A DNA stretch of 64,000 nt from contig NZ_JAPIVS010000002.1 in NCBI RefSeq assembly GCF_026239695.1, positions 124,001 through 188,000 on the forward strand. Reading direction: 5' to 3'. Within the stretch, counting starts at the first letter, position 1, and each line of letters opens with the position of its first letter. This document shows, in pieces, positions 37,428 through 45,123 of the stretch. The notes beneath the pieces are model-generated. The model searched no databases. It saw only the letters and a program-made list of their open reading frames with translations, and was not told where the DNA came from. Both the position numbers and the translations under genes were made by a program. Source of the stretch: Pedobacter sp. MC2016-15. Its GTDB lineage: Bacteria; Bacteroidota; Bacteroidia; Sphingobacteriales; Sphingobacteriaceae.

Positions 37428-38105
37428 ATGCGTTTCGATATCATCACTGTACTGCCCGACCTGCTGCAAAGTCCTTTTGCGCATTCTATTCTGCAAAGGG
37501 CCCAGACCAAAGGAATTGCGGAGATCGTGGTTCATAGCCTCCGGGATTATTCTACCAACAAACAGCGTAGCGTGGATGATTATCCGTACGGTGGAGGCAG
37601 TGGAATGGTGATGTCTATAGAACCTTTCGCGAGGTGTATTGAAGCGCTACAGGAGCAGAGAACCTATGATGAGATCATCTTTATGAGTCCTGACGGGGTT
37701 ACGCTGAACCAGTCGATGGCAAATGAGTTGTCAGGACTTAAAAATGTGATCATCCTGTGCGGTCACTATAAGGGGATAGATCAGCGGATCAGGGATATCT
37801 ATGTGACGCGGGAAATATCTATCGGAGATTATGTGTTATCGGGGGGAGAGCTGCCTGCTGCGGTACTGGTGGATGCGATTGTAAGGTTGATCCCGGGCGT
37901 ATTAAATGACGAGACGTCGGCCCTGTCTGACAGTTTTCAGGGTGGTTTGCTGGATGCGCCAATTTATACACGTCCGGCCGACTGGAAGGGGCATCTCGTT
38001 CCGGAAATTCTTTTAAGCGGGCACGAATCCAGGATCAATAACTGGCGCCATGAAATGGCTCTGGCGCGTACTCAGAGGCTCCGTCCGGATTTGCTGGAAG
38101 ATTAA
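37428..38105 (+). CDS. trmD: tRNA (guanine(37)-N1)-methyltransferase
   Basis: A 225-residue SPOUT-fold methyltransferase using SAM to make m1G37, which prevents frameshifting. Starts [13 protein letters not shown]. The trefoil knot motifs are [13 protein letters not shown] and [16 protein letters not shown], followed by [14 protein letters not shown] and the flexible C-terminal domain. ATG 37428 is chosen; a longer frame from 37341 would overlap rimM with unconserved sequence. The fourth gene of the usual operon, rplS, is displaced by 626 bp. Confidence 0.96.
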   Translation: MRFDIITVLPDLLQSPFAHSILQRAQTKGIAEIVVHSLRDYSTNKQRSVDDYPYGGGSGMVMSIEPFARCIEALQEQRTYDEIIFMSPDGVTLNQSMANELSGLKNVIILCGHYKGIDQRIRDIYVTREISIGDYVLSGGELPAAVLVDAIVRLIPGVLNDETSALSDSFQGGLLDAPIYTRPADWKGHLVPEILLSGHESRINNWRHEMALARTQRLRPDLLED

Positions 38106-38271
38106 ACGCTATAATTCTTTTTCTATTATCTTTATCAGGCAACTTTTTGGTTACCCCGTACTGGGTTTATTTCTGTCTGAAGTAATTTCTTTTCCTTTAT
38201 TTTATTTTTACATGTAATTATTTATATATTTACGAAACTGTTTCCTGAGTGTGATTTCAGGGCACTGATGT

Positions 38272-38580
38272 ATGTTAAAAATAATTTCAATGGAGATGAA
38301 TGAAAATATGGAAAAGTATAAAATTAATGCTTTCTTAGACAATCTGACGATCAGGGAATACAAATTTGCGATGAAAACCATACCCTTGGTCCTTGATGTT
38401 TCTATGAACACGTTTCATAATTACCGAAGAATAAAAATGGGAGACCGTCAGGATATTCCCTATGAAAAAGTTAAACAGCTTGAAATATTATTCGGAATAG
38501 AAAGTGATACGCTGATCAACGTAAAAATCACAGGTAAAAGCCTCACCCAGTTGTTTAAGGGTGAAAAACAGAGATCCTGA
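38272..38580 (+). CDS. Small helix-turn-helix-like protein inserted in the ribosomal operon
   Basis: A 102-residue, AT-rich ORF of uncertain family. The segment VSMNTFHNYRRIKMGDRQDI and then PYEKVKQLEILFGIE resembles the recognition half of a small XRE/Cro-type HTH protein, but no confident match can be made by eye. Start is ambiguous: ATGs at 38272, 38290, 38296 and 38308 are all in frame. It sits between trmD and rplS, which are adjacent in many bacteria, and its codon use looks more AT-rich than that of its neighbours. Possibly acquired. Confidence 0.5.
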   Translation: MLKIISMEMNENMEKYKINAFLDNLTIREYKFAMKTIPLVLDVSMNTFHNYRRIKMGDRQDIPYEKVKQLEILFGIESDTLINVKITGKSLTQLFKGEKQRS

Positions 38581-38731
38581 TTATATTTAAAGCAGGTTCT
38601 CCGTTTGAAAAGAATGTGGATTTTTAAAAGAATGTGGAAAAAAACAAAAATCACTTTTTTTTCTAAAATATATTTCCTAATATTGCAGTCCGATTTTAAA
38701 CAGAAAAAAGTCGGCTTAATAGCTTAAAATC

Positions 38732-39079
38732 ATGGATTTAGTAAAATTTGTTGAAGAGCAGGTAATCGCAAAGAACGAGTTTCCTGCATTCAAATCAGGA
38801 GATACAGTGAGTGTTCACTATAAAATTCGCGAAGGTAATAAAGAACGTGTTCAAATTTACCAGGGCGTAGTATTACAACGTAACAGCGTAGGTGCTAATG
38901 AGACGTTTACAGTTCGTAAAATGTCCAATGGTGTTGGAGTAGAGCGTATCTTCCCAATCAATTCGCCTAACATTGCTAAAATTGAAGTTAACAGCCACGG
39001 TAAAGTACGTAGAGCTAAATTGTTCTATCTTCGTGAGTTAACAGGTAAAGCAGCTCGTATTAAGTCTAAGAGAGTTTAA
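38732..39079 (+). CDS. rplS: 50S ribosomal protein L19
   Basis: A 115-residue L19 at the subunit interface. Motifs: [60 protein letters not shown] and [19 protein letters not shown]. Length and sequence are standard. TAATATTG at 38678-38685 (one mismatch from the -7 consensus) may give it its own promoter. An intrinsic terminator follows 22 bp after the stop. Confidence 0.97.
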   Translation: MDLVKFVEEQVIAKNEFPAFKSGDTVSVHYKIREGNKERVQIYQGVVLQRNSVGANETFTVRKMSNGVGVERIFPINSPNIAKIEVNSHGKVRRAKLFYLRELTGKAARIKSKRV

Positions 39080-39101
39080 TTCTTTACGAAAAATATATAG
39101 G

Positions 39102-39131
39102 CCTTCCCGACAGTGTTGGGGAGGTTTTTTT
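39102..39131 (+). terminator. Intrinsic terminator of rplS
   Basis: CCTTCCC pairs with GGGGAGG (7 bp, one T-G) around a 9-nt loop, followed by seven T residues. Confidence 0.85.
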
Positions 39132-39144
39132 GTTGGTCAAAATT

Positions 39145-39234
39145 TGGAAAAATTGGTTGTGCTTTGGTGATGCTGCATTAATTTGCTGCGCAAAAGAACG
39201 CTAGGCATCACCAAAGCACAACCAATTTTTTCCA
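39145..39234 (+). repeat. Hairpin element A (long inverted repeat with conserved loop)
   Basis: Left arm 39146-39173 (28 nt) and right arm 39205-39233 (29 nt) are reverse complements apart from one extra T in the right arm; a T-A pair extends the stem outward by one. The 31-nt loop is 39174-39204, with centre TTTGCTGCGCAAAAGAACGC. The arms begin GGAAAAA and end ATGC. No T-run follows. The loop is the reverse complement (29/31) of the loop of element B, while the arm sequences differ. Not a family I recognise. Confidence 0.85.
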
Positions 39235-39269
39235 GTTTCTCCTGGGGTTTGTCCGGGGCAGGGTGCATA

Positions 39270-39377
39270 TAGCATGATGGATAAGCCATTTGGATAAGCA
39301 TGATGCATATACAATATGAGCGTTCTGTGCTGAAATTTGGCATGTTTTCATATACAATATGAAAGGCCATCATGCTA
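39270..39377. repeat. Palindromic module between the two hairpin elements
   Basis: TAGCATGATGG (39270-39280) and CCATCATGCTA (39367-39377) form an 11-bp perfect inverted repeat 86 nt apart. Between them AGCATGATG recurs near 39298, and the 14-mer CATATACAATATGA is repeated at 39306-39319 and 39349-39362. Each copy can form a CATAT/ATATG hairpin, and the second extends to TTTCATAT/ATATGAAA. It could be the core of a composite mobile element or a structured RNA; no ORF is seen. Confidence 0.7.
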
Positions 39378-39389
39378 CAGAATATTCCG

Positions 39390-39474
39390 GAAAAAAAGAA
39401 ACCCCTTTTTCGATGCCTGGCGTTCTTTTGCGTAGCAAATTAATGCAGCATTGAAAAAGGGGGTTCTTTTTTTC
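39390..39474 (-). repeat. Hairpin element B (inverted copy of the loop of A, different arms)
   Basis: Left arm 39390-39416 and right arm 39448-39474 (27 nt each) pair at 25 Watson-Crick positions plus one G-T. The 31-nt loop 39417-39447 matches the reverse complement of loop A at 29 of 31 positions. Read on the minus strand, arms again begin GAAAAA and end ATGC. On that strand the hairpin lies just after psd and ends in TTTCTTTTTTTC, so it could terminate psd. Confidence 0.85.
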
Positions 39475-39511
39475 AGCGCAGCCAGGAGATCTCCGGCTGC
39501 TTTAATAAAAA

Positions 39512-40171
39512 CTATGCGAGTTCAGCAAGGACCGTAATCCCGCCTTTTACGACCTGATTAAGTTCCAGGTTAACCTTTGTACCCACAGGCAGGAATATAT
39601 CCACTCTGGAGCCAAATTTGATAAATCCAAATTCTTTGCTCTGCTCCACGACATCACCTTCTTTAACGTACCATACAATCCTTCTGGCTAAGGCTCCGGC
39701 GATTTGTCTGAAGAGTACCGGCGTTCCGTTTTCGTGCTCTACAACGACTGTAGTGCGCTCGTTTTCGGTAGATGATTTAGGATTCCATGCAGCAAGATAT
39801 TTTCCGGGATGATATTTGAAAAACTTTACTACTCCTGAGATTGGATTTCTGTTGATATGTACGTTCACAGGCGACATGAAAATGGATACCTGGAGTCTTT
39901 TATCTTTGAAATATTCACCTTCTGTAGTTTCTTCTATTACTACAACCTTGCCGTCAGCAGGGCAGATCACGAGATTGTTTCCGTTGACAAATGAACGGGA
40001 TGGATTCCTGAAAAACTGAAGTACGGTGATAAAGAGTGCAAATGAAACCAGATAGCCTGCCCACCTTAACCAGGTAACGTCAGCAAATCTGTAATCGATA
40101 ATAGCGTTCAGAATAAAAATGAAAAGTAATGAAACGGCTATAGTGGTATAACCTTCTTTATGTATTGTCAT
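39512..40171 (-). CDS. psd: Phosphatidylserine decarboxylase family protein
   Basis: A 219-residue enzyme of the short phosphatidylserine decarboxylase class, making phosphatidylethanolamine. Two hydrophobic segments (~10-50) precede the catalytic domain with ICPADGKVVVIEE, VSIFMSPVNVHINRNPISG and the self-cleavage site FGSRVDIFLP, where the Ser becomes the pyruvoyl cofactor. ATG 40171 is chosen; the longer frame starts at TTG 40195 inside CAAATTTG, a possible -7 element. It uses lipid from the CdsA branch. Confidence 0.93.
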   Translation of the reverse strand: MTIHKEGYTTIAVSLLFIFILNAIIDYRFADVTWLRWAGYLVSFALFITVLQFFRNPSRSFVNGNNLVICPADGKVVVIEETTEGEYFKDKRLQVSIFMSPVNVHINRNPISGVVKFFKYHPGKYLAAWNPKSSTENERTTVVVEHENGTPVLFRQIAGALARRIVWYVKEGDVVEQSKEFGFIKFGSRVDIFLPVGTKVNLELNQVVKGGITVLAELA

Positions 40172-40217
40172 CAGGTATGAAATATGTTTCTGCAAATTTG
40201 TGAAAAATTTACGGGAA

Positions 40218-40778
40218 TCAGGTTAAGGAAATGTTATCGGGGATAACACGGTAGATGTCTGTGAGATTTCGTCCCAGGCCATCGTAGTCAAGGCCATAAC
40301 CCACGACGAATTCATTGGGGATTTCAAAACCTATGTATTCCAGCTCTTCAATCGGATGCCGGATCGCCTCAGGCTTGTATAACAGGGAGCATACGCGTAC
40401 TGACGCCGGCTCCTGGGCATAAACTTTCTCCAGGATGAACTTCAGCGTAAAGCCGGTATCTACAATATCCTCTACGAGGATGATATGGCGCCCTTTCAGG
40501 TCGTTGGAGATGCCAAATACTTCCTTAACGGCTCCTGTGCTGGCAGTTCCTGCATAAGAGGCTACCCTGATGAAACCTACTTCACATGGGATCTCCATTT
40601 CTTTGAGCAGGTCTGCCATGAATAGGAAACTTCCATTTAATACCCCAATGAATACGGGGCAGAGGGCTTCGTAATCCACGTTGAGCTCTGTACCGATCAA
40701 ACGGGTTCTTTTGGCAATACTATCGTTTTCAATGAACAGCTCAAATCGCTTATCTCCAACCTCTATATGATTCTTCAT
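40218..40778 (-). CDS. hpt: Hypoxanthine phosphoribosyltransferase
   Basis: A 186-residue purine salvage enzyme converting hypoxanthine or guanine plus PRPP to the nucleotide. The PRPP-binding motif HIILVEDIVDTGFTLKFIL is clear, with FIGVLNGSFLFMADLL near the N-terminus and a flexible-loop region FIRVASYAGTASTGAV. Length is typical. It lies 15 bp downstream of the AsmA-GT51 fusion gene and 46 bp upstream of psd, all on the minus strand. Confidence 0.94.
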   Translation of the reverse strand: MKNHIEVGDKRFELFIENDSIAKRTRLIGTELNVDYEALCPVFIGVLNGSFLFMADLLKEMEIPCEVGFIRVASYAGTASTGAVKEVFGISNDLKGRHIILVEDIVDTGFTLKFILEKVYAQEPASVRVCSLLYKPEAIRHPIEELEYIGFEIPNEFVVGYGLDYDGLGRNLTDIYRVIPDNISLT

Positions 40779-40793
40779 CTTTCTTTAGCGAAC

Positions 40794-42953
40794 TTAATTT
40801 AACAGTTTTTCCTTTTCTTTTTCCAGGCGGCGCTGTTCACGGCGCTCCCGGCGCAAGTCCTTTTTTGATTTCTTGACCGTATCCTCCAGGCCCAGGTTTC
40901 TGCTGACGGTATCCTTTTTAGATCTGCCAAACAGCCTGTCGAACAGGTTTTTCGATTCATCCTGCATTTTTACAGGCTCAGTTGAGGCGTCACCATCGTC
41001 GAAACCCGTAGTATCCACTTTTGCAGAATCAGGAAGAAGATACTGGCGCAAGCCTTCGCGTAACCTCACGTTGTAAAAGCCATATCCGCTGGTGTCTGCA
41101 GGCGTAAGACCACGACGGGCCATGATCCTGCCCATATACCTGAAGTAAGGCAGCATGTACTCTTTGAGACTGCCATCCCCCTGGAATTTAAACATCGCAA
41201 TTTTAGGGTTGGGAACAATGTTGGCCAGGAATATCCCTTCGCCGATATTGAGTTCTGAGGGGCTTTTTCCAAAATACTGACGTGATGCCTCACCAATACC
41301 ATAAATGTTTCTTCCCATTTCGATGATATTGAAATATACTTCCAGCATCCGCTGCTTGCTGACCAGGCGGTTGTTTTCAATCAGCCAAACAATCAGGATC
41401 TCTTCGGCCTTACGGGCCAGCGTTTTATTCCTGCTCAGAAAGACATTTTTCACCAGCTGCATCGAGATGGTACTACCACCCCTGACAAACTTTTTCTTTT
41501 GGAAATTGATGACGAACGACTTGCGGATGGATTCCTCCACAAAGCCGTGATGTGTAAAAAACGAAGGATCTTCAGAGGTGAGCAGCGCATTTTTGAAATT
41601 GCTGGAAATCTCGGAAAGAGGAGTGAAATTTGGGTTGGACGGCCCGATGGTGATATCGCGCATCGGTTTTCCGCGTTCGTAAGGCGTGTAAACGAACACA
41701 CTATTGATCTTCTGAAGGTCCGTTTTGCCCAGCTTAACGATCTTAAAATCGTATGGGGTAAGGGCAGAACTAAATTTAAGACTGTCCGGAATGCTGCTAT
41801 CCAGATAAAAGTTCAGGTCGTACTTCACCTTGCCCTTAACCTGTAACCCTTCCAGAGACTCAAAGAGGCCGACAGGGAAGGCATTGATCATCGCCTGGGC
41901 ATCCTGCTCGTCGGCATGCATCTTAAGCTCATAGATCTTATTTGGGGATAAGGTATATTTCAGATAGGGATGAAAGGTTGCATCTTTTAAAAATACAGTT
42001 GAACTACTGTCCAGAGCCACAAAGTTTGGCCCCACCAACATGTCGGCATCTATTTTGGCATCTTTTACAATAATATCATTAGCAGCGATCTTAGGGTGGT
42101 TGATCAGTAGATTTTTGATCGACCAGGAGCCCGTGATCTTATAATTATCACCACTGTAGGCGGCATTCTTCAATTCTGTTCTTATGGTGTCAAAGCTGAG
42201 CTTTGCATGCAGCTTGTTATTCAGGTAGGGAAGTTCAACTTTTTTCTTATCAGCAAAAAATATCACGTCCATCTGCTGGCGTGAAGGTTTGATCTTTCCA
42301 TTGACATGCCAGGTAGATTCATCGTTATTTACCAGGATAGTCGATTTCAGGTCACCGTCATCTATGATGGCTGAGGTGGTGAGCAGGCTCAGTTTTGCCG
42401 TATCATTATCATTGAGTGTAAACAGGAGGTTTTTCATCTCCATATCTTCAGGAATTTTGTCCAGTACCTGGTTCAGCAGGTCGTGGGCTAGCTCACTCAG
42501 GTCAGTTTTGGTAGTTTTCTCGGGGCTATCCTTTTTTTTGCGCTTCAGGATAAAATCCAGGTTGGTCAGACTGTCTTTAAGGACGATGCTGAGCTTTCCG
42601 GTGTTGAGCTTCAGCTCAGCGATATTTACATTTCCTACAAGCAGGGGGAAGAGTTTTACCCCAATAGCGAGGTCTGCAATGGTAGTGAGTGTATCGCGGT
42701 CTTTCGGTACTACGGAGATGTTTTGCATGGACACGGTAGAAAGCCCGCTAAAGCCTGCCTTCCCGATTTTTACGTCAAGGCCATAGTCGTCATTTGCTTT
42801 TTTTATCGCCTTTGCCACCATTTTCTGAAGCAGCGCTTCGCGTTTACTGTAGGCAACAGAACCCAGGATGATAAAAGCGACGAGCAGTATCCCTATAACC
42901 CATGCACCAACTTTGATGTACTTTTTAGGAATGTTTATTTTTGGAAGATGCAT
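40794..42953 (-). CDS. AsmA-like/GT51 transglycosylase fusion protein
   Basis: A 719-residue protein with a signal-anchor helix (~17-37). Residues ~40-430 are a beta-rich AsmA-like region (SVAYSKREALLQKMVAKAI, then DLAIGVKLFPLLVGNVNIAE). The C-terminal ~445-640 is a family 51 peptidoglycan glycosyltransferase: SEDPSFFTHHGF (near 461, catalytic Glu), GGSTISMQLVKN, RKAEEILIVWLIE and KQRMLEVYFNIIEMG are all intact. There is no transpeptidase domain. It should polymerise lipid II glycan strands. The tail is Lys/Arg/Glu-rich. The fusion of a lipid-transport-like region with a GT51 domain is unusual. Confidence 0.85.
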   Translation of the reverse strand: MHLPKINIPKKYIKVGAWVIGILLVAFIILGSVAYSKREALLQKMVAKAIKKANDDYGLDVKIGKAGFSGLSTVSMQNISVVPKDRDTLTTIADLAIGVKLFPLLVGNVNIAELKLNTGKLSIVLKDSLTNLDFILKRKKKDSPEKTTKTDLSELAHDLLNQVLDKIPEDMEMKNLLFTLNDNDTAKLSLLTTSAIIDDGDLKSTILVNNDESTWHVNGKIKPSRQQMDVIFFADKKKVELPYLNNKLHAKLSFDTIRTELKNAAYSGDNYKITGSWSIKNLLINHPKIAANDIIVKDAKIDADMLVGPNFVALDSSSTVFLKDATFHPYLKYTLSPNKIYELKMHADEQDAQAMINAFPVGLFESLEGLQVKGKVKYDLNFYLDSSIPDSLKFSSALTPYDFKIVKLGKTDLQKINSVFVYTPYERGKPMRDITIGPSNPNFTPLSEISSNFKNALLTSEDPSFFTHHGFVEESIRKSFVINFQKKKFVRGGSTISMQLVKNVFLSRNKTLARKAEEILIVWLIENNRLVSKQRMLEVYFNIIEMGRNIYGIGEASRQYFGKSPSELNIGEGIFLANIVPNPKIAMFKFQGDGSLKEYMLPYFRYMGRIMARRGLTPADTSGYGFYNVRLREGLRQYLLPDSAKVDTTGFDDGDASTEPVKMQDESKNLFDRLFGRSKKDTVSRNLGLEDTVKKSKKDLRRERREQRRLEKEKEKLLN

Positions 42954-43059
42954 GCTGTAAAATAGATGTTTAGTTGCTTAACGTCAAATGCAAATGTTTA
43001 TTTCGTGTTAAAATTACACTTAAAAAGCCTAAAATCAATTAATTGTACGGTCCTTTTGT

Positions 43060-43067
43060 TAATTTTG
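43060..43067 (+). promoter_or_regulatory. -7 element abutting the mrp start
   Basis: TAATTTTG is an exact TAnnTTTG match ending 4 nt before the mrp ATG. Because transcription normally starts about 4-6 nt after this element, the mRNA would begin at or next to the start codon. No clear -33 is seen. Confidence 0.45.
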
Positions 43068-43071
43068 AGCA

Positions 43072-44148
43072 ATGGAAATTAGTAGCGAACAAGTTTTGGC
43101 CGCCCTGAGAAATGTAGAAGACCCTGATTTTAAAAAGGATCTGGTTACATTGAATATGATCAAGGACCTGACGATTGAAGATAAAAAAATTAGTTTTACC
43201 CTTGAACTGACTACCCCTGCATGTCCGATGAAAGACATGCTAAAAAATGCATGTTTGAATGCCATTAAATATTTTGTGGCCCAGGATGCAGATGTACACA
43301 TCAATATTACTTCAAGAGTGACCAAGCCTGTGGATACCACACAGCTGGCCGCCATCAAAAATATCATCCTTGTTTCTTCTGGCAAGGGAGGCGTAGGTAA
43401 ATCTACCGTTGCCAGTAATCTGGCCGTTACTCTGGCTGCAGATGGTGCAAAGGTTGGTTTGATTGATGCCGATATTTATGGTCCTTCGGTACCAACGATG
43501 TTTGGCCTGGTGGGTGCCAAGCCCAGTGCCAGGGAAACTGCAGAGGGAAAAACACTCATCCTGCCCATAGAAAAATATGGCATTAAGTTATTGTCGCTGG
43601 GATTCTTTGCAGATCCTGACCAGCCTGTGCCATGGCGTGGACCAATGGCTTCCAATGCCATCAAGCAATTGTTTAATGATGCCGACTGGGGTGAGCTGGA
43701 TTACCTGATTGTGGATCTTCCACCGGGAACAGGTGATATCCATATCACCATCACACAGAGTTTCCCTATTGCCGGAGCGGTTATTGTAACCACACCGCAA
43801 CAGGTTGCCCTTGCTGACACAAGAAAAGGTCTGGCCATGTTTAAAATGCCGAGTATAAATATTCCCGTGCTGGGGGTAATAGAGAATATGGCTTATTTTA
43901 CCCCGGAAGAATTGCCTGACAATAAGTATTATATCTTTGGCAAAGATGGAGGAAAAAACCTTGCCAGCACTTTTGATGTACCATTCCTGGGTGAAATACC
44001 TATTGTTCAGGGCATTACAGAGGGTGGAGATAGTGGTACGCCTATTGCGCTGAATAAAGAGAGTAAGACTGCAGCGGCCTTTGCTGAGATTGCCGGAAAA
44101 ATTGCGCAGCAGGTCTCAATAAATAACGCACTTCCAGCGAATTGCTAA
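43072..44148 (+). CDS. mrp: Mrp/NBP35 family iron-sulfur carrier ATPase
   Basis: A 358-residue protein with an N-terminal MIP18/DUF59 domain (~5-90, VEDPDFKKDLVTLNMI) and a P-loop ATPase domain: deviant Walker A SSGKGGVGKST (near 102-112), DADIYGPSVPTMFG and DYLIVDLPPGTGDIH. It should carry or insert Fe-S clusters. The CxxC found near the C-terminus of E. coli and Salmonella Mrp/ApbC is absent here: the equivalent stretch reads ENMAYFTPEELPDNKYY. nfu follows 32 bp later. Confidence 0.94.
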   Translation: MEISSEQVLAALRNVEDPDFKKDLVTLNMIKDLTIEDKKISFTLELTTPACPMKDMLKNACLNAIKYFVAQDADVHINITSRVTKPVDTTQLAAIKNIILVSSGKGGVGKSTVASNLAVTLAADGAKVGLIDADIYGPSVPTMFGLVGAKPSARETAEGKTLILPIEKYGIKLLSLGFFADPDQPVPWRGPMASNAIKQLFNDADWGELDYLIVDLPPGTGDIHITITQSFPIAGAVIVTTPQQVALADTRKGLAMFKMPSINIPVLGVIENMAYFTPEELPDNKYYIFGKDGGKNLASTFDVPFLGEIPIVQGITEGGDSGTPIALNKESKTAAAFAEIAGKIAQQVSINNALPANC

Positions 44149-44180
44149 AAAATTACTAAATTTATATTTTAAAATATATC

Positions 44181-44426
44181 ATGGATATTACACAACAAGT
44201 TGAACAAGCACTAGAAACCATCCGCCCTTATCTGATTGCAGACGGGGGAGATGTAGCTATAGAAGAGATTACACCTGAACTGGTTGTAAAATTGAGATTA
44301 TTGGGGAACTGCGGAACCTGCAAAATGAGCTTTATGACGATGAAAGCAGGAATTGAACAAGCTATTATGAAAGCTGTACCAGAAATTACTGCTGTTGAAG
44401 CTGTTAACTTATCGGAGCCGGTTTAA
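44181..44426 (+). CDS. nfu: NifU-like Fe-S scaffold/carrier domain protein
   Basis: An 81-residue protein consisting only of the NifU C-terminal (Nfu) domain: IRPYLIADGGDVAIEEI and the cluster-binding CxxC in LGNCGTCKMSFMTM. Nfu domains carry [4Fe-4S] clusters to client enzymes, such as NadA and other Fe-S enzymes. Its position just after mrp supports a joint Fe-S delivery unit. A hairpin with a T-rich tail follows. Confidence 0.93.
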   Translation: MDITQQVEQALETIRPYLIADGGDVAIEEITPELVVKLRLLGNCGTCKMSFMTMKAGIEQAIMKAVPEITAVEAVNLSEPV

Positions 44427-44453
44427 ATCCATTTAACACTATTTAACTAGCCA

Positions 44454-44476
44454 CTGTAAGAATTACAGCTATTTTT
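44454..44476 (+). terminator. Probable terminator after nfu
   Basis: CTGTAA, 3-nt loop, TTACAG (perfect 6-bp stem), then CTATTTTT. The stem is short, and it ends just before the next gene. Confidence 0.4.
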
Positions 44477-44481
44477 ACCTG

Positions 44482-45123
44482 ATGAAATACACTTTCACCC
44501 TGATTTTCATTCTCTTTGCCACAGGACTGTTTGCTCAGCAATCGCCTGCCGGGAAAGCTGTGATTCAGTTTTCAGGGATTATTACAGACATGGATAGTAG
44601 TTTTGTGGTGCCTTACGTAACCATAACCAACAAATCCAATAAAGACCAACGCTATGGGGCAAACTACAAAGGATTTTTCTCCTTTGTGGCGCATCCTGGT
44701 GATACCCTCTTGTACAATGCTATTGGGTATACCGATAAAGTCATTACTATCCCTGCAGACATCAGGGATGTGAAATACACCAAGATGGTAAAGATGAAAT
44801 CGGAGATTGTCTATCTGCCCGCCGTAAGGATCTATCCATGGGCTACGGTAGAAGAATTTACCAAAGATTTTCTGGCATTGAAGATTGCCGATGATGATAT
44901 GGAGATCGCCAGGAAAAACCTGTCAGGACGTTCTATCAATGGCATGATCCAAAATCTCCCAAGGGATGCCGGGGAGATCTCGGGAATGAACTTCCGCATG
45001 GATCAGGAAAGAGAACTCAACCGGAACCTGGTACAGGGAAATCCGCTGCTAAACCCATTTGGATGGGGTAAACTGATGCAGCAGATCTTTAACGGTGATA
45101 AAAGCAGGCAGAGCAGCAACTAG
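44482..45123 (+). CDS. Hypothetical secreted protein with CarboxypepD_reg-like domain
   Basis: A 213-residue protein: signal peptide (~1-18, LFATGLFAQ), then a beta-sandwich carboxypeptidase-regulatory-like domain (~28-115, SGIITDMDSSFVVPYVTITN...DTLLYNAIGYTD). A C-terminal helical part of ~100 residues of no known family ends in NPFGWGKLMQQIF. Periplasmic or outer-membrane location is expected. The protein at 56599-57351 has the same general layout but a different tail. The stop overlaps that of convergent def (CTAG). Confidence 0.7.
   Translation: MKYTFTLIFILFATGLFAQQSPAGKAVIQFSGIITDMDSSFVVPYVTITNKSNKDQRYGANYKGFFSFVAHPGDTLLYNAIGYTDKVITIPADIRDVKYTKMVKMKSEIVYLPAVRIYPWATVEEFTKDFLALKIADDDMEIARKNLSGRSINGMIQNLPRDAGEISGMNFRMDQERELNRNLVQGNPLLNPFGWGKLMQQIFNGDKSRQSSN

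Larger units (their letters stand above)
39080..39511. other. Gene-free rplS-psd region packed with palindromes
   Basis: This 432-bp convergent gap holds, in order: the rplS terminator, hairpin element A, a 120-bp palindromic module, and hairpin element B. Apart from a 78-codon frame on the minus strand (39137-39373) that runs through the repeats and has no protein-like features, there is no ORF. The density of inverted repeats is unlike the rest of the window. Confidence 0.8.

Noticed and set aside
38142..38172. ACCC/GGGT hairpin after trmD as a terminator
   Set aside because: Stem of about 4 bp and an interrupted T-run; too weak to call.
39137..39373. 78-codon minus-strand frame through the rplS-psd palindromes
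   Set aside because: It runs across hairpin A and the palindromic module, ends in the repeat arm and shows no protein-like composition; it looks like chance.
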